A DNA stretch of 64,000 bases from Dryas octopetala (GCA_963921425.1 OY992835.1:23188001-23252000), one strand, 5' to 3'; positions 33,451 through 46,615 are shown, numbered from the stretch's first letter. Notes: generated from the letters alone by a model not told the origin. Program-made: numbers and translations.

Positions 33451-33760
33451 CGTGGGAGAGATCGTGGGATATTTTCGTGAGGTGGGTTGGGCTGCTGGGG
33501 GGTTTTGGGCTTCCAACTGTCCTGTGGACTTTCTTGGGTGCGGTTTGTTTGTGGGCTTCTGGCAATTTGTGGGCTTGGTTGCAGTTTCTATGGGATTGGT
33601 TGCGGGCTGTGGGCTGTGGGCTGTGAGCTTGGTTAATGGCATAGACGTAAATTCTAGTAATAATGAAGCCTAAACTATTGGTAGGCTGTGGTTAGGGTGC
33701 GGCTGGTTTGTTGGGTAATGGCTGGGTGCGGCAACAAATTTTTTCCTATAGTTGGGTGGT

Positions 33761-34284
33761 ATAAAGATATTTACATGCTAAAATGCAATGGTTGTGGAGT
33801 AGTCTGAGTAGATAGTAGATATTTATATTTTTTTAAATAAAAAGAAAATAGCTATCGAGGACTCGCCCCGGATTCGGAAGTTGGGACTGACACGAAGTGC
33901 CCATTCACCGGTCTCGTACAACGTCCAGCTCATGTTAGCAAAAATCCACTAACAACTTCTACAGTGCACCGGGTAAGAATTAGGGTTTAAGAACAAAAGA
34001 GAAAGAGAATCAGAAAAATCAAAATTGTAATACCAATTAGATTTAGCAGCAGCAGTGACAGATAGGGTTTTCAAACTAACAAGCATGTGTACATATAAAA
34101 GCTCCTTAGTATGATGCTAGAACTCTCAGACTCCTTGAACAGACTCTCTCCAACCAAAGCTTCTAAAGAGGAAGGGAAAGCCTATTGCTTTGGCAGTGTT
34201 GCGGTTGTTTCCAACCCAAGACAAGAAGAGGGCCACGAAAAGTAAGAGACCCGGAACTTGTTTTTGCATGAAAGTGAAGGAACA
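33761..34284. other. Promoter and 5' leader region of TRM1
   Basis: Contains an in-frame ATG at 34111 that runs 44 codons to a stop before the TRM1 start, and a possible donor (AAAAGTAAGAG) near 34234. It may hold an upstream ORF or an alternative first exon. No other gene. Confidence 0.45.
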
Positions 34285-37200
34285 ATGTCGACGGATCTCA
34301 GTGATTACAGCATCATCAAGGAAGGAGAGGCTGAGATTCTCATGCATGCTAAAAACCAAGTCTTTTACAACAAAACCCAGGTGCCAAAATCTTCCCTTTT
34401 TGCTGATTTTGCATTGGGTTATTGGCTTTGATGGGTTGTTTGGGATGAAATTTATGGGTTCTGTGTTTTTGAGTCGTGGTTTGAATCGGAAGTTTGATGG
34501 GTCAGTGTTAGTAGTTGAAAAGTTGCGTTTGGTTGCTAGAAAAACAATGCAGGAAAGAAAATAAATTAAAGTTTTCAATTGAAAAGGTACGAGGTGTTAA
34601 AGGTCTAATTTGTGTGATTAATGTTCTTAGAGCCCAACAGGTCTCTGGTGTCGAATTAAAATCTGTGTGTTATCCATTGCGATCAACATTTACAGATTTC
34701 CAACAGTTAATATCCTATGCCAATTATGTTAACTGAACTTTTCTTTGTATGTTAAAAACTATGTAGTGGATGCTCTGTGATTTATGTGATTGTTGAGTTT
34801 CAAGTATTACTATTTATTGGTTGCATTAATACCTCCGGCATTTCTGGTTGTCTTTGAGATTTCATTATATAAAAGGATCTTGGTTGTTTCACTCTGTTAT
34901 AATTAGGTTAACAATAGAGACATATCCATTGCTGTTCTGAGGACATTTATAGCCAAACGCAAAGAGGAGCATGAAGCAAGATTGTCCAAGAAAACAAAAA
35001 CAGCACCAAAGGTGTCTGAGAAAGATGCTTCAGAACCTGTTGTAGAAGAAGCGTCTAATGAATCTGCTATGAATGATGGAAAATCTAATGGAGATTCTGA
35101 AATGCCAGAAGAGATATCTCAAGATGAACCATGTAGCATTTCAGAAGAACCAGGCAAGACCACAGAGGGAAAAGGGCGGGGGGAACTGAAGCTACCAAGA
35201 GTGCTTGAGGTTTTTGCATGAACTTCGATTTGATCAATTAATTAGTTCCTTTTATATCTGAATTCTTTGTCCTGGAAGATGTAAATCAATGTTTCTCTTT
35301 TGTACCATTTGAGTTCACAGGCCTTGTCAGCTTCTGGATTAAGAGCTCTTAGGTATGCTCGTGAAGTAGAAGGGATTGGTCAAGTTGTGGCCCTAGACAA
35401 TGATAAAGGTAATTGTCAGATTTTCTCTATGATATTAAGAAAAGAAGAAGCATATAATGGCCATGTTTGTGATACAAGACCTTTTAGGTCCTTTTGTTTG
35501 TTTAAATGCATAACTAATGGATGCATGGTCCCAAAGAGGTACATAAGATTCTAGGTCCTATGTAGATACATATTGATATATACAAATAGCATATTTATAT
35601 ATTAACTATATTATTAGCTCTAAAGTTGAAAACAGTCCCCGACCATATAATTAAAATCATGCATATATTTCTATTATGTAGCTGCATATTAGCTTTTCTG
35701 ATTAAACCTAAGCATTAGAAGAGTTATCACTTTTATTTGCCTTCCTGCAGTATCAGTTGAAGCTTGTAGGAGAAACATCAAGTTCAATGGTTCAGTTGCA
35801 TGCTCAAAGGTGGAATCACATCTTGCTGATGCTCGTGTGCATATGCTCACCCACCCAAAAGAATTTGATGTGGTATGCAGATGCTGTCTTATATGTTTAT
35901 GTTAACTCTCAAAGCATTTGAGTTTAGAATGGTTTATCTGAATATGATTAAAAAGTGCTATCTATACCCCAAACTTGAATAAAATAAAATAACCTGAAAA
36001 ATGTTTGTCTTATTAAAGAATGGACTGGGATTGGTTTCATTAACCGTTTCTCAGGCTTCACAGTTATTACCCACATTTCTTCTAATTTATATTCTTGACC
36101 GGAGAGAGTTTCTTTGGGCATGATTCCTATCATGTTAGCACTTTTTAACATTAACCACTAACGTACTCTTTGTTTGTTATTGGTGCTTTAGGTTGATCTT
36201 GATCCTTATGGTTCTCCCTCTGTCTTCTTGGACTCTGCGGTTCAATCTGTTGCTGATGGAGGCATGCTAATGTGTACGGCAACTGATATGGCAGTGCTAT
36301 GTGGAGGAAATGGGGAGGTTTGCTATTCAAAGTAAGCACGCATACCTTTCTGTTTATTTACTTTGGTTGAACATTTATTTCGTGTCATAGACTTATCTAT
36401 CAAGAACTGTTTGGTGGTATCAGATATGGTTCCTATCCATTGAGAGGGAAATATTGCCACGAAATGGCTTTGAGGATCCTCCTAGCCTGCATTGAGGTAT
36501 CGTTATGCCCTCGATTATGGCTTTTACCTTGAAAATGCGAACTATTTGAAACGTGTCATTAACAATTTTTCCAGAAGGAAGTAGAATTTATATTAGAATT
36601 GTCTTGGTAATATATTTTTTAGCACACCTTTTCTATAGCAACTATTTACAGTGATTTTTTTTAGTTGCTCACTTTAATAATTCTGGGGTGTTTTATTATT
36701 GTGTAATGATATAACAATTATAGATTTTCGATTAAGTTTGAATTGCAGGCTTTTTTGATAAGTTGTATTGTCTCCATATATATTTCTTTTTGGTGCATAA
36801 TGAATTTCTTCTTTATACAATGCAGAGTCATGCAAATCGTTACAAACGGTACATTGTTCCTGTGCTATCTGTTCAGATGGACTTCTATGTTCGAGTTTTT
36901 GTTCGTGTCTACTCGTATGTTGCCTATTTATTTTGGATTTGTTCAAATATTATCTATCAGGCTAAGAAACTTTTCTTTCTTTCGTTGTTGACTGATAACT
37001 CAAGTACTTGGTTGCAGTTCTGCAAGTGCAATGAAGAACACTCCCCTTAAGCTCTCCTATGTTTATCAGTGCATTGGTTGTGATTCTTTTCATCTTCAGC
37101 CTATTGGAAGGACTGTCACCAAGGTGTGATGCTTATATGATAGGCCTTGAATGTTAGCATGTGCTCATGTTTTGAAGACAAAAATGATCTTAATGATGTT

Positions 37201-38517
37201 GATAATCATGCTTTCCCACTACTAGTACTATATGTAAATACTGTGGTTGACAAGGTGTCACTTTACTTTTTCAGAACAACAGTGTAAGATATCTACCAGG
37301 TTTTGGTCCTGTTGTTCCTCAAGATTGCAGTGATTGTGGGAAGAAATTCAATATGGGTGGGCCTATATGGTCTGCTCCTATCCATGATCAAGAATGGGTG
37401 ACTTCCATACTATCAGATGTGAAATCTATGAAGGAACGGTATCCTGCTTATGATCGCATCTCTGCTGTACTAACAACAATTTCAGAGGTGTGCCTTTTGT
37501 TTTGATATTCATCCTATTAGATGTTAATTAGCCATTCCACACCTCATCCCAACCATACTTCCTATGCAGTTGTTTTAATAATGTGAATTTATTATCGCAG
37601 GAATTGCCTGATGTTCCTTTGTTCTTGAGTCTGCACAACCTCTGTGCCACACTGAAGTGCACTTCCCCATCCGCAGTGATTTTCCGTTCTGCTGTGATCA
37701 ATGCAGGATATCGTATATCTGGAACTCATGTAAACCCATTGGGGTTGAAATCAGATGCTCCCATGGATGTCATTTGGGACATAATGCGCTGCTGGGTAAG
37801 GCGTCCCACTTCTTGCTTGTTTCTCGTGTGATGCATGTAAATTCCTTTTTCATTTAGCTGACAGCCGTTAAGGTTCCTGCACTTTGCTTTCCTTAGTGCC
37901 CTGCAAAAACCAGTGTGGTTCCTTTGTTTACCATGTGACTCCTGTCTTGTTAACTGAACTAGCCTTTCCTTGAGATTAGTCTTGTTCACTAATTGGTTGT
38001 CTTGGGCTATGGGATGGTATAATATTATAGATTTCTTTTATGTGTAGGTAAAAAATCACCCGGTGAAAGCTCAACCTCCAGATCAGTCAGGAAGCGTTAT
38101 ACTTGCCAAGGAACCTGTACTTCAAGTATGTTTCTCCCATGTTGCACTCTCGGATATGCATAATGATTTTTTGATTTCGAATCAGCCATCCTGCATCTGA
38201 TTTCAACCCCAATGGGTTTAAATTCTCTTGTTGGCATGTGGCTAAAAATTCTATTGTTGCCATGTTTCCTCTTTTGGCAGGCTAATTTTGCTCGAGCTGT
38301 AGCGTCCCTTAGCAAGGCACAAACCAAGAAGGTAGCGCGCTTCCTTCCAAATCCAGAAAGGCATTGGGGCCCAAAGCTTAGGGCTGGTCGTCAAATCACT
38401 AGCAAACACATTTCTCTCTTGGGTCCAGAGGCTGTCAATGGAGTTCTTAACCATGAAGACGGTGAGGAACATGGTGCCAAGCGTCAAAAGACTGAAGATC
38501 AGCCCGCCCCAAGTTGA
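34285..38517 (+). CDS. TRM1: tRNA (guanine26-N2)-dimethyltransferase
   Basis: Twelve exons: 34285-34380, 34907-35209, 35321-35408, 35751-35872, 36192-36331, 36424-36496, 36826-36914, 37018-37123, 37275-37487, 37601-37795, 38048-38125, 38281-38517. All are GT-AG with matching phases, giving 579 aa. The enzyme uses SAM to make N2,N2-dimethylguanosine at position 26 of many tRNAs. Visible signatures: N-terminal substrate region ([15 protein letters not shown]), SAM-binding motif ([15 protein letters not shown]), catalytic [15 protein letters not shown], and a zinc ribbon of two CxxC pairs (CIGC, CSDCG). A Lys/Glu-rich linker (residues ~55-125) and a C-terminal basic tail (AKRQKTEDQ) may aid nuclear or organellar targeting. 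The start is chosen because an in-frame stop lies just upstream. No defects seen. Confidence 0.93.
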
Positions 38518-39529
38518 TGAAAAGAAGGTCCCTGCTATGTCAACCAAGTTGGCCTTGAGCTCCATACTCCTATTACAAAAGCTTTTTATTTGGATAGTGA
38601 GAGAAAAGAGACTGAGAGAGCTCCTCTCTCGACCAACATAAGTACCCCACAGTTAAATTCATTATATGGAGCCGCAACTTTCTAGTGAAATTAGAAGCCA
38701 ATTTACAGCAATTTTGAGATTGAAAGACAAGTTTTGATTTTTTGTTTTAGTTATATACTTTTGAGTTTGTAAGCAATATCTCTTGGATCAGCTTTCAAGT
38801 TATGTTGACGAAGCATTCTGGTTTTGTAGATCTGAAATTCATTTTGTTATAACCAATGACTGAAGTGAATCTCCCATACTCAAAACTTCACTTAATGGCC
38901 TGCCTATGGGAGTATCACGTTCTTGTATTTTTTCCAAAATTAGAGGAAAATGTGTGTTTTTTACTTTAAAACTCGAAAGTACACATATTTTCAATTATAT
39001 ACTTATTATTAATCTAAAAAAATTATTATATCATGACTGAATAGTTTTACAGCTCCCAGTTTCCTATGCCTCTAACTATTGACTGACAAGAGTTTTTGCT
39101 TTGGGCAATTGGGAATTTATGATTTTATGGGGCACCAACTTTAGTCACGTTCTCAGTTCAATAACACATGAAAAATTCGAACTAAGTTAGACAAAGTGTT
39201 TTTTTTTTTTTTTGGCCACTAAGTTAGACAAAGCTTAAATGACCATCGACAACAAAAATGTATAAAAATGATTCTGTTATTTATCTCTAGAATGAAAGGC
39301 TAAATCAATTACATATTTTTATTGCACTAACTCATTGGACGAAGTGAATAAATAAAATTACATCTGCCGGCCGATATGCAAATCCAAGCTCTGACCAAAA
39401 ATGGCTGAGGAGGATAAAAGATACAATGAGACTAAACTAATTTATGATAATAATTCCAACAAAGTACAGTAAGTAATATAAGAGCATTTGCAGATGAATC
39501 GATTTTTTATTTTTAATATTTTTTCTTTC
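38518..39529. other. Intergenic between TRM1 and RGP (tail-to-tail)
   Basis: 3' flanks of two convergent genes. No gene. Holds the micro-insertion at 39181-39233. Confidence 0.65.
39181..39233. mobile_element. Poly(T)/GGCC micro-insertion with perfect 16-bp TSD
   Basis: ACTAAGTTAGACAAAG occurs at 39181-39196 and 39218-39233. The only sequence between the copies is TG, T15 and GGCC (21 bp). This is the clearest member of the micro-insertion set. Confidence 0.65.
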
Positions 39530-41512
39530 TCATTTTGCCTTGCCGTTGGCCAGTTTAGCAGAACCTCCAGCTGGGTTAAGCTCATCCCAAGCTTCAACCC
39601 ATGTGACCATGGCTTCGGCGAGCTTGTCGAAGTAGGGATCCACCTTGCCAAGCTTCTCCTTGACCTGCTTGGACAGTTCCTTGTAGCAAGCTTGAACAGT
39701 TGTGCAGTCTTTGGGAAGAACAGCTGCTTGGAAGAATGGGATGATCTCTTCCTGCCAGAAAATGCCTTTGTACTCCTTCCTCAGGTTCACAAATGGGTTA
39801 CTGGCCTTGCTGTGATAGATATAAGGCAGACCTGTCTTCACTCCCAGTCCCAAATGGTCACATATCACCTAAACATTCATTAACATACCATCAAACACAT
39901 TGTTAATGGTAGCATAATTAGTCACATTGTTAGGAAAGCCACATTGGCATATGGTATGGAAGAAACAAAGAAGGGTAGGGGACCTTGATGCACCAGCCAG
40001 CCCACATATCGTCGTAGCGTCCAATTGGCTGACCATCTCCCATGAGTCCAAAGTACATTGCAGGGCCAATGAGGTCGCGGTCAAAAGCCAAATTCATACC
40101 ACACATTGGGAACAAAGTACCTTTGGGAATTGTCATGACAGCATCCACATACCTTGTGAAGCATAAGTGCACAATGTTAAGAATCATATTGCATAGTAAC
40201 ACATACAATGCAAGATGAACTTTTGTTTGTTTTAGGAAGTGTCTACTGTCTAGCTACCTGGTGTTCCTCTCAAGAGGCTTCACAAGCTGTGTAGGTGCAT
40301 CATAATCGGGGATGTTGAGCCAGAGACCATGAGAGACGGCAGTTGGGACACCCTCGCGGAGACTGAAAGGGTATCCACGAACAAAATCTGCACCATCTCT
40401 GAAAGGGTCATAGAGGGTGTTGAAGAAAAATGGGGTGGATGGGCAAAGAAGGTTCTTGATGTGCTGCTCCAGTGCATTCACTAATTTCCCAGATGGGTCT
40501 TGTGCAACCTAAGCATATTAGATCACAACAAAAATTACACAAGAAAACCATGATCAGTTAAATTAGATGCCAATAAATTAAAATATAAATCAGATGCAAG
40601 CAAAAGCAGGCTTTAAGTACAAACAATTTGATATTAAGTTTTTCAGAAATGGAAGAGGAAAGGACAGAAGCAAGTTGCACATACAAACAATTTAAACCAA
40701 TCACCAACGCCATATTTGGCATATAAACAAATCTAGTAATGAACTTCTTCCAACAGAGAAATTAAGGCAAATTAAATGTAAGAAAACTTCCAAATCTAAA
40801 ATGGTGGAATGGTGCAATTGAAACAGAAGAAAAAAAAAATTTAGTTGCGATCTGCAGATATTGTTCAATCCATAAGCAATGAAAAGCTTTTTTTTCAAAA
40901 AAAAAAAAAAAAAAAGCTCACTATCCAATTCTTTTTCAATTAGTCTAACCTTTAAAATGCTAATTAATGCAATTCAAACTTTGTGCCACCATTACAACAT
41001 CAGAAGTAGCAGACATTAAAATATAGAAAAACAACAATTTAAACATATAAAAATAAAACTAGACAGAACAACCCATGAATGAAAATCATCCAAATTTCAC
41101 ACAAAACAATGAAATCAAAGCTCAGATAACAAGATCTAGGCTTAACGTTTAACAACCATTAAAAGAAAGGGAAACCAAGAGAAGGCAGAGAACTTACAAA
41201 GCAGTCGTCGTCAATTGTGAAGATGTACTTCTTCTTGGAGACCATGTAGCCGAAGCAGCGGCAAGCAGAGTCCTTGAAGGAAATGCAGTTGGACCTCGGA
41301 CCCAGAATCCTGTTAATGTCGTTACGGTTGTAAAGCTCGTAGTCAAAGCCATCAGGGACCTTGATGGTCTTGGCAGGGTCACCATCTTGGACGATGATTA
41401 TGTGGTAGGGCTGAAGGAACGGCCTCCACATCTCGAGGAAGTCGAGGTTTCTGATGGTGGGGATCACAATGTCGAGCTCATCTTTCAAAAGGGGTGTGGC
41501 AGAAGAAGCCAT
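39530..41512 (-). CDS. RGP1: Reversibly glycosylated polypeptide / UDP-arabinopyranose mutase
   Basis: Four exons, 41512-41198, 40508-40258, 40152-39984 and 39868-39530, give 357 aa, the usual class 1 RGP length. It interconverts UDP-arabinopyranose and UDP-arabinofuranose for cell-wall arabinan and arabinoxylan synthesis, at the cytosolic face of the Golgi. Visible features: N-terminal [14 protein letters not shown], substrate-binding TIDDDC (DDD motif, ending exon 1), the glycosylated-Arg region [40 protein letters not shown], and [13 protein letters not shown]. All expected residues are present. Assignment to RGP1 rather than RGP2 or RGP3 is not certain. Intron positions are regular GT-AG. 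Confidence 0.95.
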
Positions 41513-41587
41513 TGTAGAAGAAAACAGAGAGAAACAGAGTTTGAGAGAGTGATGGTGTGCTTGCAGAAGAGAGGGAGTTTGTGTTGG

Positions 41588-41597
41588 AATATAAATG
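41588..41597 (-). promoter_or_regulatory. Possible TATA box of the RGP gene
   Basis: CATTTATATTCC on the minus strand, about 80 bp upstream of the start codon, is the best TATA-like word in the leader. Confidence 0.4.
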
Positions 41598-44142
41598 GAA
41601 GAAGACGTGGTGGCACGTGAGGAGCCGGAAAAAGCGGCACGAGTATGGGGTTCAAAGGAAACGTGTCCGAGATTTAAAGGTGAAAGAGAATTGAGAATTG
41701 TTCAAAAGCCAAGACTTTAGAAGAAGATCGGGATTTGAGAGGTTGTGTTTTAAAAGGACTTGACCAGCTTTTTCAGCTTCTGATTCTATATCATGCATTG
41801 AATCTTCATTAAGATTTGGTGGATGGTTGATAGTTGATAGTTGCATGCATTGTGAACCGTCCACGTCATCAATAAGAGTTTATGGTACTTTGATTGGTTG
41901 GATCTTGGATGACTATGAGTCACAGAGTCAGTCTCTGCACAAACATAAACAAACCATTTAAACTGGTTTTCATATATGCATGTTGCAAGGAGGCTGGAAG
42001 TGACACTGTACTGCTTGTGGGGCATAGATTTTGACATAGCAAATTAATATATATATATATAGTACTTTTTGACCACAAGTGAAATATTTATTATAAGAGA
42101 GAAAGTGGTAATTGTTGAGATTTGGGAGCAGAAAAATTACTCTTATTTTACCATAAACAGCACAAAGAATGTCTTGCCCATATAGCTTGTCTTGGTAGAT
42201 TAAGATTTGACGGGTTTTTGAATATTAAAATTTAGATTTGTAACTCATACGAAAGTACATTACACATAAATTGTATAGTCCCCAATATAGGTAGATAATT
42301 GAAATTCAATCTGAAAATATTGGATAGTTATTAGTGTAAGATTTGGTATTACTAATGTTACTCCAAAAACAAAAGACCCCAAATTCAATTGGGACATAGT
42401 AACCACAGGTTTTGAGTACCGACAATTGCGAAGGAAACATAACACAACAATGAATCATTGGGTACGGAGGAAAAAGCGGAGTGAAAATTAAAAAGGAGTA
42501 AGAGACTAAGAGGCGTGTTGGATTGGAAACTCACACACACGTACACGAGTACAGGGGCTCGTGTGGTGACGTGGTGTTTGTCTTTGCGTTAATTAGTGGG
42601 AAACTAGTGAGTGAACGCATATTGGACTCAGAACTGGACAACCTTAATTCCCGCAATTGATTTCATATGATTTGATTTGGGGAGCTGTGGCAGCTCACAT
42701 GCACTCACTCACATTTGGGCTTTTCTTTTTTCTTCATATTAAGCAACCCAAGCCTGCTTCTTTACGTTTCCTCGTGGGACTTTAAATTAAAACCCATTTG
42801 CATTATGGTACTCCAACTTGGTCCATGTGATTTTGCATTGCACATTTAATGGGTGGTGCTGGTGTGGGTGTTACCCTGCCAGACCTAGTGTGTCAGGGTG
42901 CTTCAAGAGAAACCCATGAAATCCAGTAGCCACAAGTCGTTTTGAAAATGATATCAAAAAGAAGTAATGCATAGTCTTCTTTTTCTTTTTTTTTTTTGGT
43001 CAACAACAAAGTCTTCAGATTGCCTAGCCCTAATGAAAAGATTCGGATTTTCTATCTAGCCCAACCCATTTGTTGTCAAAGCTTTCAGGTTACTATTATG
43101 GTCTAGGCCTAGTCTATACAAGCCCAAAATTGGAACCTATGCTCCACATTACTACTATAATTTCAGGCCCAAACTATTTTTCAATTGGTCATACTTAGGA
43201 TTAGAATAGGTTAAAAGTAAGGGTGGGAATAGGTCGCTTTTACCGGCCAACTGACCAAATATCGGTCATCCGATAATTCTACCAACAATCGACCCATCAA
43301 AGTTTGTTCAGATGTTAATTTTGAAATTGATCAAATGTTAGTCTAATAATTCCAACCAACCCATCTATATCAGTTTTATTAGCAACCAACCCACAATGAG
43401 TTGGTTGGTTGTAAGAAATGACTTTATCAGCCTTGTCGGTCCGGTCGGTTGTTTGGCCGATATGCAACTAATTCGACCCATTCCCACTCTTAGTCAAAAG
43501 TTTAAATCTTTCTAATGTTTACAAAAATAAAACAAATTTGAATATTTCAGTTTTAAGAAAAGGCTACCATATAAGAGGTATATGCTACAATATAAATTCT
43601 TTTGACCAGGCAGGGGAGCTGGAATAGTTAAATTTTCTGTATCCTAATAATTTCTGGAGATCAATAATTAGATCCTGAAAGTCTCCCTATTTAAATCCCA
43701 CATGCTACACAATAACATCACCTCCGATTCTATCTCCATGGACTCAGATACTAAGATACAGGTATAAATTTGCTGTACATTATGCAAAAGATTTTATAAA
43801 AACCACATTAAATTCCTTTTGTACACCTACATCTATTTTTTTATAGGAATATATAAATTAATGTGGAATTCATTTCGAGTGACCCGAACTGCAAGTCTGT
43901 ATAGGTAGGTTGGAGTCTCTGCTATATAGCAGGGTCTAGGGAAATGTATATATATTTGTCAGTCACACAGTTTTTCTGGTTGCAGAACATTGCATTAGCC
44001 GACAAAAAGAAAATGCTCAATTTCATTCATTTTCTAATGTTAGCATGTTATAACATTACATTCATACATCATATTGCTCTGATATGCTATACATCTGATA
44101 CATATATATATATATAATTTTTTTTTCATGTACACAAATTAG
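41598..44142. other. Intergenic between RGP and CYP85A
   Basis: Upstream of RGP and downstream of CYP85A. No supported gene; frames at 41652-42445 have no recognisable content. Contains the hAT MITE at 43218-43492 and a weak poly(T)/GGTC insertion near 42979-43009. Confidence 0.6.
43218..43492. mobile_element. hAT-type MITE with 8-bp TSD
   Basis: A 275-bp element with ends TAAGGGTGGGAATAGGTCG and (reverse complement) TAAGAGTGGGAATGGGTCG, flanked by GTTAAAAG and GTCAAAAG (7 of 8 match). Palindromic CGGTCGGTT/ACCGGCC words lie inside. No ORF. Confidence 0.8.
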
Positions 44143-44565
44143 TTAGTAAGCTGAGACCCTAATGTGCAGTCCATTCGGTGCCTCTACTCTCGGAAATTTC
44201 ATCAGTTTCTCTCCCCCAACTTCTTCCCACCTGCAAGAGGAATATTAAAGATACCCATCAGATAAAATAAAAAAGTATTTTCTTGTTTTTTTTTTTCTCA
44301 GGAAAGTAAAATCATGGGAAAATTTTATGGATTCTGATCTGGGTAATATACTATTTACTCACCTGTATCTAGTTACAAAATAGTGTAGGAAAGTGGATAT
44401 TTCTGCAATACCCAGTTCCTTTCCTGGACACTGCCTTGTGCCCCCTCCAAATATAAAGCAGTAGCTATGAGATTCCAAGCTCTTATCCTGCATTTTTGCA
44501 TTCATACTCAAATTTGGTCACACATTACTTGGAAAATTTACTAATCTAAGAAAATAATAATAATT

Positions 44566-44596
<31 letters not shown>

Positions 44597-46535
44597 TAGA
44601 CACTAACCAGCCATCTCCATGGATTGAAGGTCAATGGCTCAGGATACAGAAAGGAGTCATAGTTGATCTCTCTTGTATAAACATAGATTCTCCATCCTTT
44701 TGGAATCAAAAACCCTGTTAAAGCATACAAGAAAAGGTGTGGTTAGCTAGTTGTAAATGTAAAACACTTTTAAGGTCTGCCATTGTTGATGAACCTTAGC
44801 TTAAGGCATGGTCCACCACGATCTTTATCATAAATCCTATTATTAAATATGCTATGTAAACAATCATAGGGTATGGACACATCACTCATTTGAGTCATGT
44901 CTATGCACTGTTTCACATATTTGTGCCCAAAAGTGCCAATAATGTAATGATGCTATTGCTGGCTGCAAAAATGTTTCTTGAGCCCATAAATATACACATA
45001 TATGCCTTTGAAATTTTGCTGACTCACCATTGAGTTCCATATCTTGAGTGGTTTTCCTCAACACCCCATTGACAATGGTAGCTAATCTTGAGGTCTCAAA
45101 TATCACCTGCAGGCCCAAAATAGCAGAGTATAACAGATATTAGCAAACCTGGTATTAATATTAATCAACAAAGCAAATGATGCATCAAAAGCTGAGAAAT
45201 GAGAAATCTCTTACCGCACGAGTAAAACGCATAGATTTCAGGTCAGCCCAGTCAATGGGGTCCTCTGGCCTTTTCTTTTCTCTAATTGCTAAATGTTCTT
45301 TCTGCAAATTGCACAGCACTTAAAGTCAGGACTAGAAGCATGAGAAATATGCAACAATATGAACAATTAATGAAAGACACATCCTCTTCAACTTACTCTG
45401 AGTTCTTCAAGCACTTTTGGATGATCATGGAGGTACTTCACAGCCATCATTGAAGTAGTAGAAACAGTCTCATAACCCGAATACAAAATTGTTATTATCT
45501 GATCGATTATCTCTTCTTCAGTGAGGTTGTGTCTGTTTTCATCACTTATCATCAAAGATGCAAGCATGTCTTGATGGACTTCTTGGGAATCCCTTCTCTC
45601 CTCTATGAGCTGCCTCAACATGCTGACTATGTTCTTCCTTGCCTGAAATCCACGGCGATAATTGGTGCCAGGAAGGTCAATAGGCAATGATAGGGTGCCT
45701 AGGACGAGCTTAAAGAACTCGGTCTTGAATGGTAGAGCAATTGAGCTTGATTCAATTCCTGCAATCTGCTTAAGCGATGAAAGAAGTGCCATCTGCATAG
45801 AATAGAATAGTTGAAACAATCGTAAGTAACAAAATCATATGAAAATTTGGTTTCTTTCTACATAAAAGGGATGTTAAGGTTATGTTACAGAAACAATTAA
45901 ACAAACCTCTTTGGTCTTGTCTTGGATGTTGATGACTTTGTGATCCCAATCCCTGAGGTGGGTTCTCATGAAGTCATCAATTTTGGGCAAAACCTGGTGT
46001 TTGATCAGGGTTGGGCTAATGAGGGCAAGCAATGCTCCTCTCATGTACTTATGAGTGGAGCCATGAACTGCTGCAATGTTACATTTCCCCAGGATGTCCA
46101 ACATGGACTGTGGGTAGCCAGGAACTAAGCCTTTGGCTTCATTCATTAGGATGTATCTGTTCAGCTCAGGATCCATGGAAACCACTGTAGGACACCCCAG
46201 TATATGGGATTTGAAAAAGCTACCATACCTGTGCTTAAAAGCAAAACCCAAGTTATATATAAGCCACCTAGTACAGGACAGAAACAGAGAAATACATAAA
46301 CCAGTAGCTAAACTTGTATTTATCGATGATTAATCAATAATCACCTTGCTCTCTGGTTTTTCATGAAGTTTGGACCTTGTTTTAGGAACTCTGTGGTCTC
46401 CCCAAAAACTGGCCAGCCCATTGTACCTGGGGGCAGACCTTTCTTCCTGTACCTCACCTCATTCCATCTCAGCAAAGCAGAGCAGATGCAGAACACAAAG
46501 AGCAGTCCGAGTACTACCACCACAAACACAGCCAT
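44143..46535 (-). CDS. CYP85A1: Cytochrome P450 CYP85A, brassinosteroid C-6 oxidase
   Basis: Eight exons: 46535-46345, 46228-45907, 45792-45397, 45301-45215, 45106-45028, 44714-44608, 44487-44363, 44230-44143. All are GT-AG and in phase, giving 464 aa. It converts 6-deoxocastasterone to castasterone (and 6-deoxo precursors) in the ER. Features: N-terminal membrane anchor (residues ~1-22), Pro-rich hinge (LPPGTMGWPVFG), I-helix oxygen-binding GYETVSTT, ExxR in FETSRLATIVNG, PERF-like region FNPWRW, and heme loop FGGGTRQCPGKELG with the Cys ligand. MRFTRAV, LRKTTQDMELNG and the ending RVEAPNGLHIRVSAY are CYP85A hallmarks. The start at MAVFVV is chosen over an upstream Met by family length. No defects seen. 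Confidence 0.95.
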
Positions 46536-46615
46536 TGATGCTCTCCCTATAAACTGCAAAGAGAGCATTCAATGGTATATGGGCATGCTCTAGTTTATAG
46601 ATAACCAAAAGGGTG

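Larger units (their letters stand above)
24064..33760. mobile_element. Kaonashi-like MULE (Mutator-like element) with transposase and Ulp1 genes
   Basis: A ~9.7-kb unit inferred from its two genes: a MURA transposase (24595-27281, +) and a DUF1985-like/Ulp1 protease gene (28060-32689, -), convergent and 778 bp apart. Plant KI-MULEs are known to carry such Ulp1-like genes. The word CAGTTTC/GAAACTG recurs dozens of times from ~24.36 to ~33.45 kb in coding, intronic and flanking DNA and is rare outside. Termini were not resolved; the limits given are estimates from motif density. Both genes carry at least one in-frame stop under my exon models, so this copy is probably inactive. Confidence 0.7.

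Noticed and set aside
32944-33673. 232-codon Pro-rich (minus) and 102-codon Gly/Trp-rich (plus) ORFs
   Set aside because: They lie in the GC-rich subterminal repeats of the MULE and simply translate the repeat unit.
23884-33780. Search for MULE terminal inverted repeats and a 9-bp duplication
   Set aside because: Candidate ends near 23.88 kb and 33.7 kb do not match each other well enough to claim borders.
34126-34578. 150-codon minus-strand ORF
   Set aside because: Antisense to TRM1 exon 1 and its leader; no domain, while the plus strand encodes conserved TRM1 sequence.
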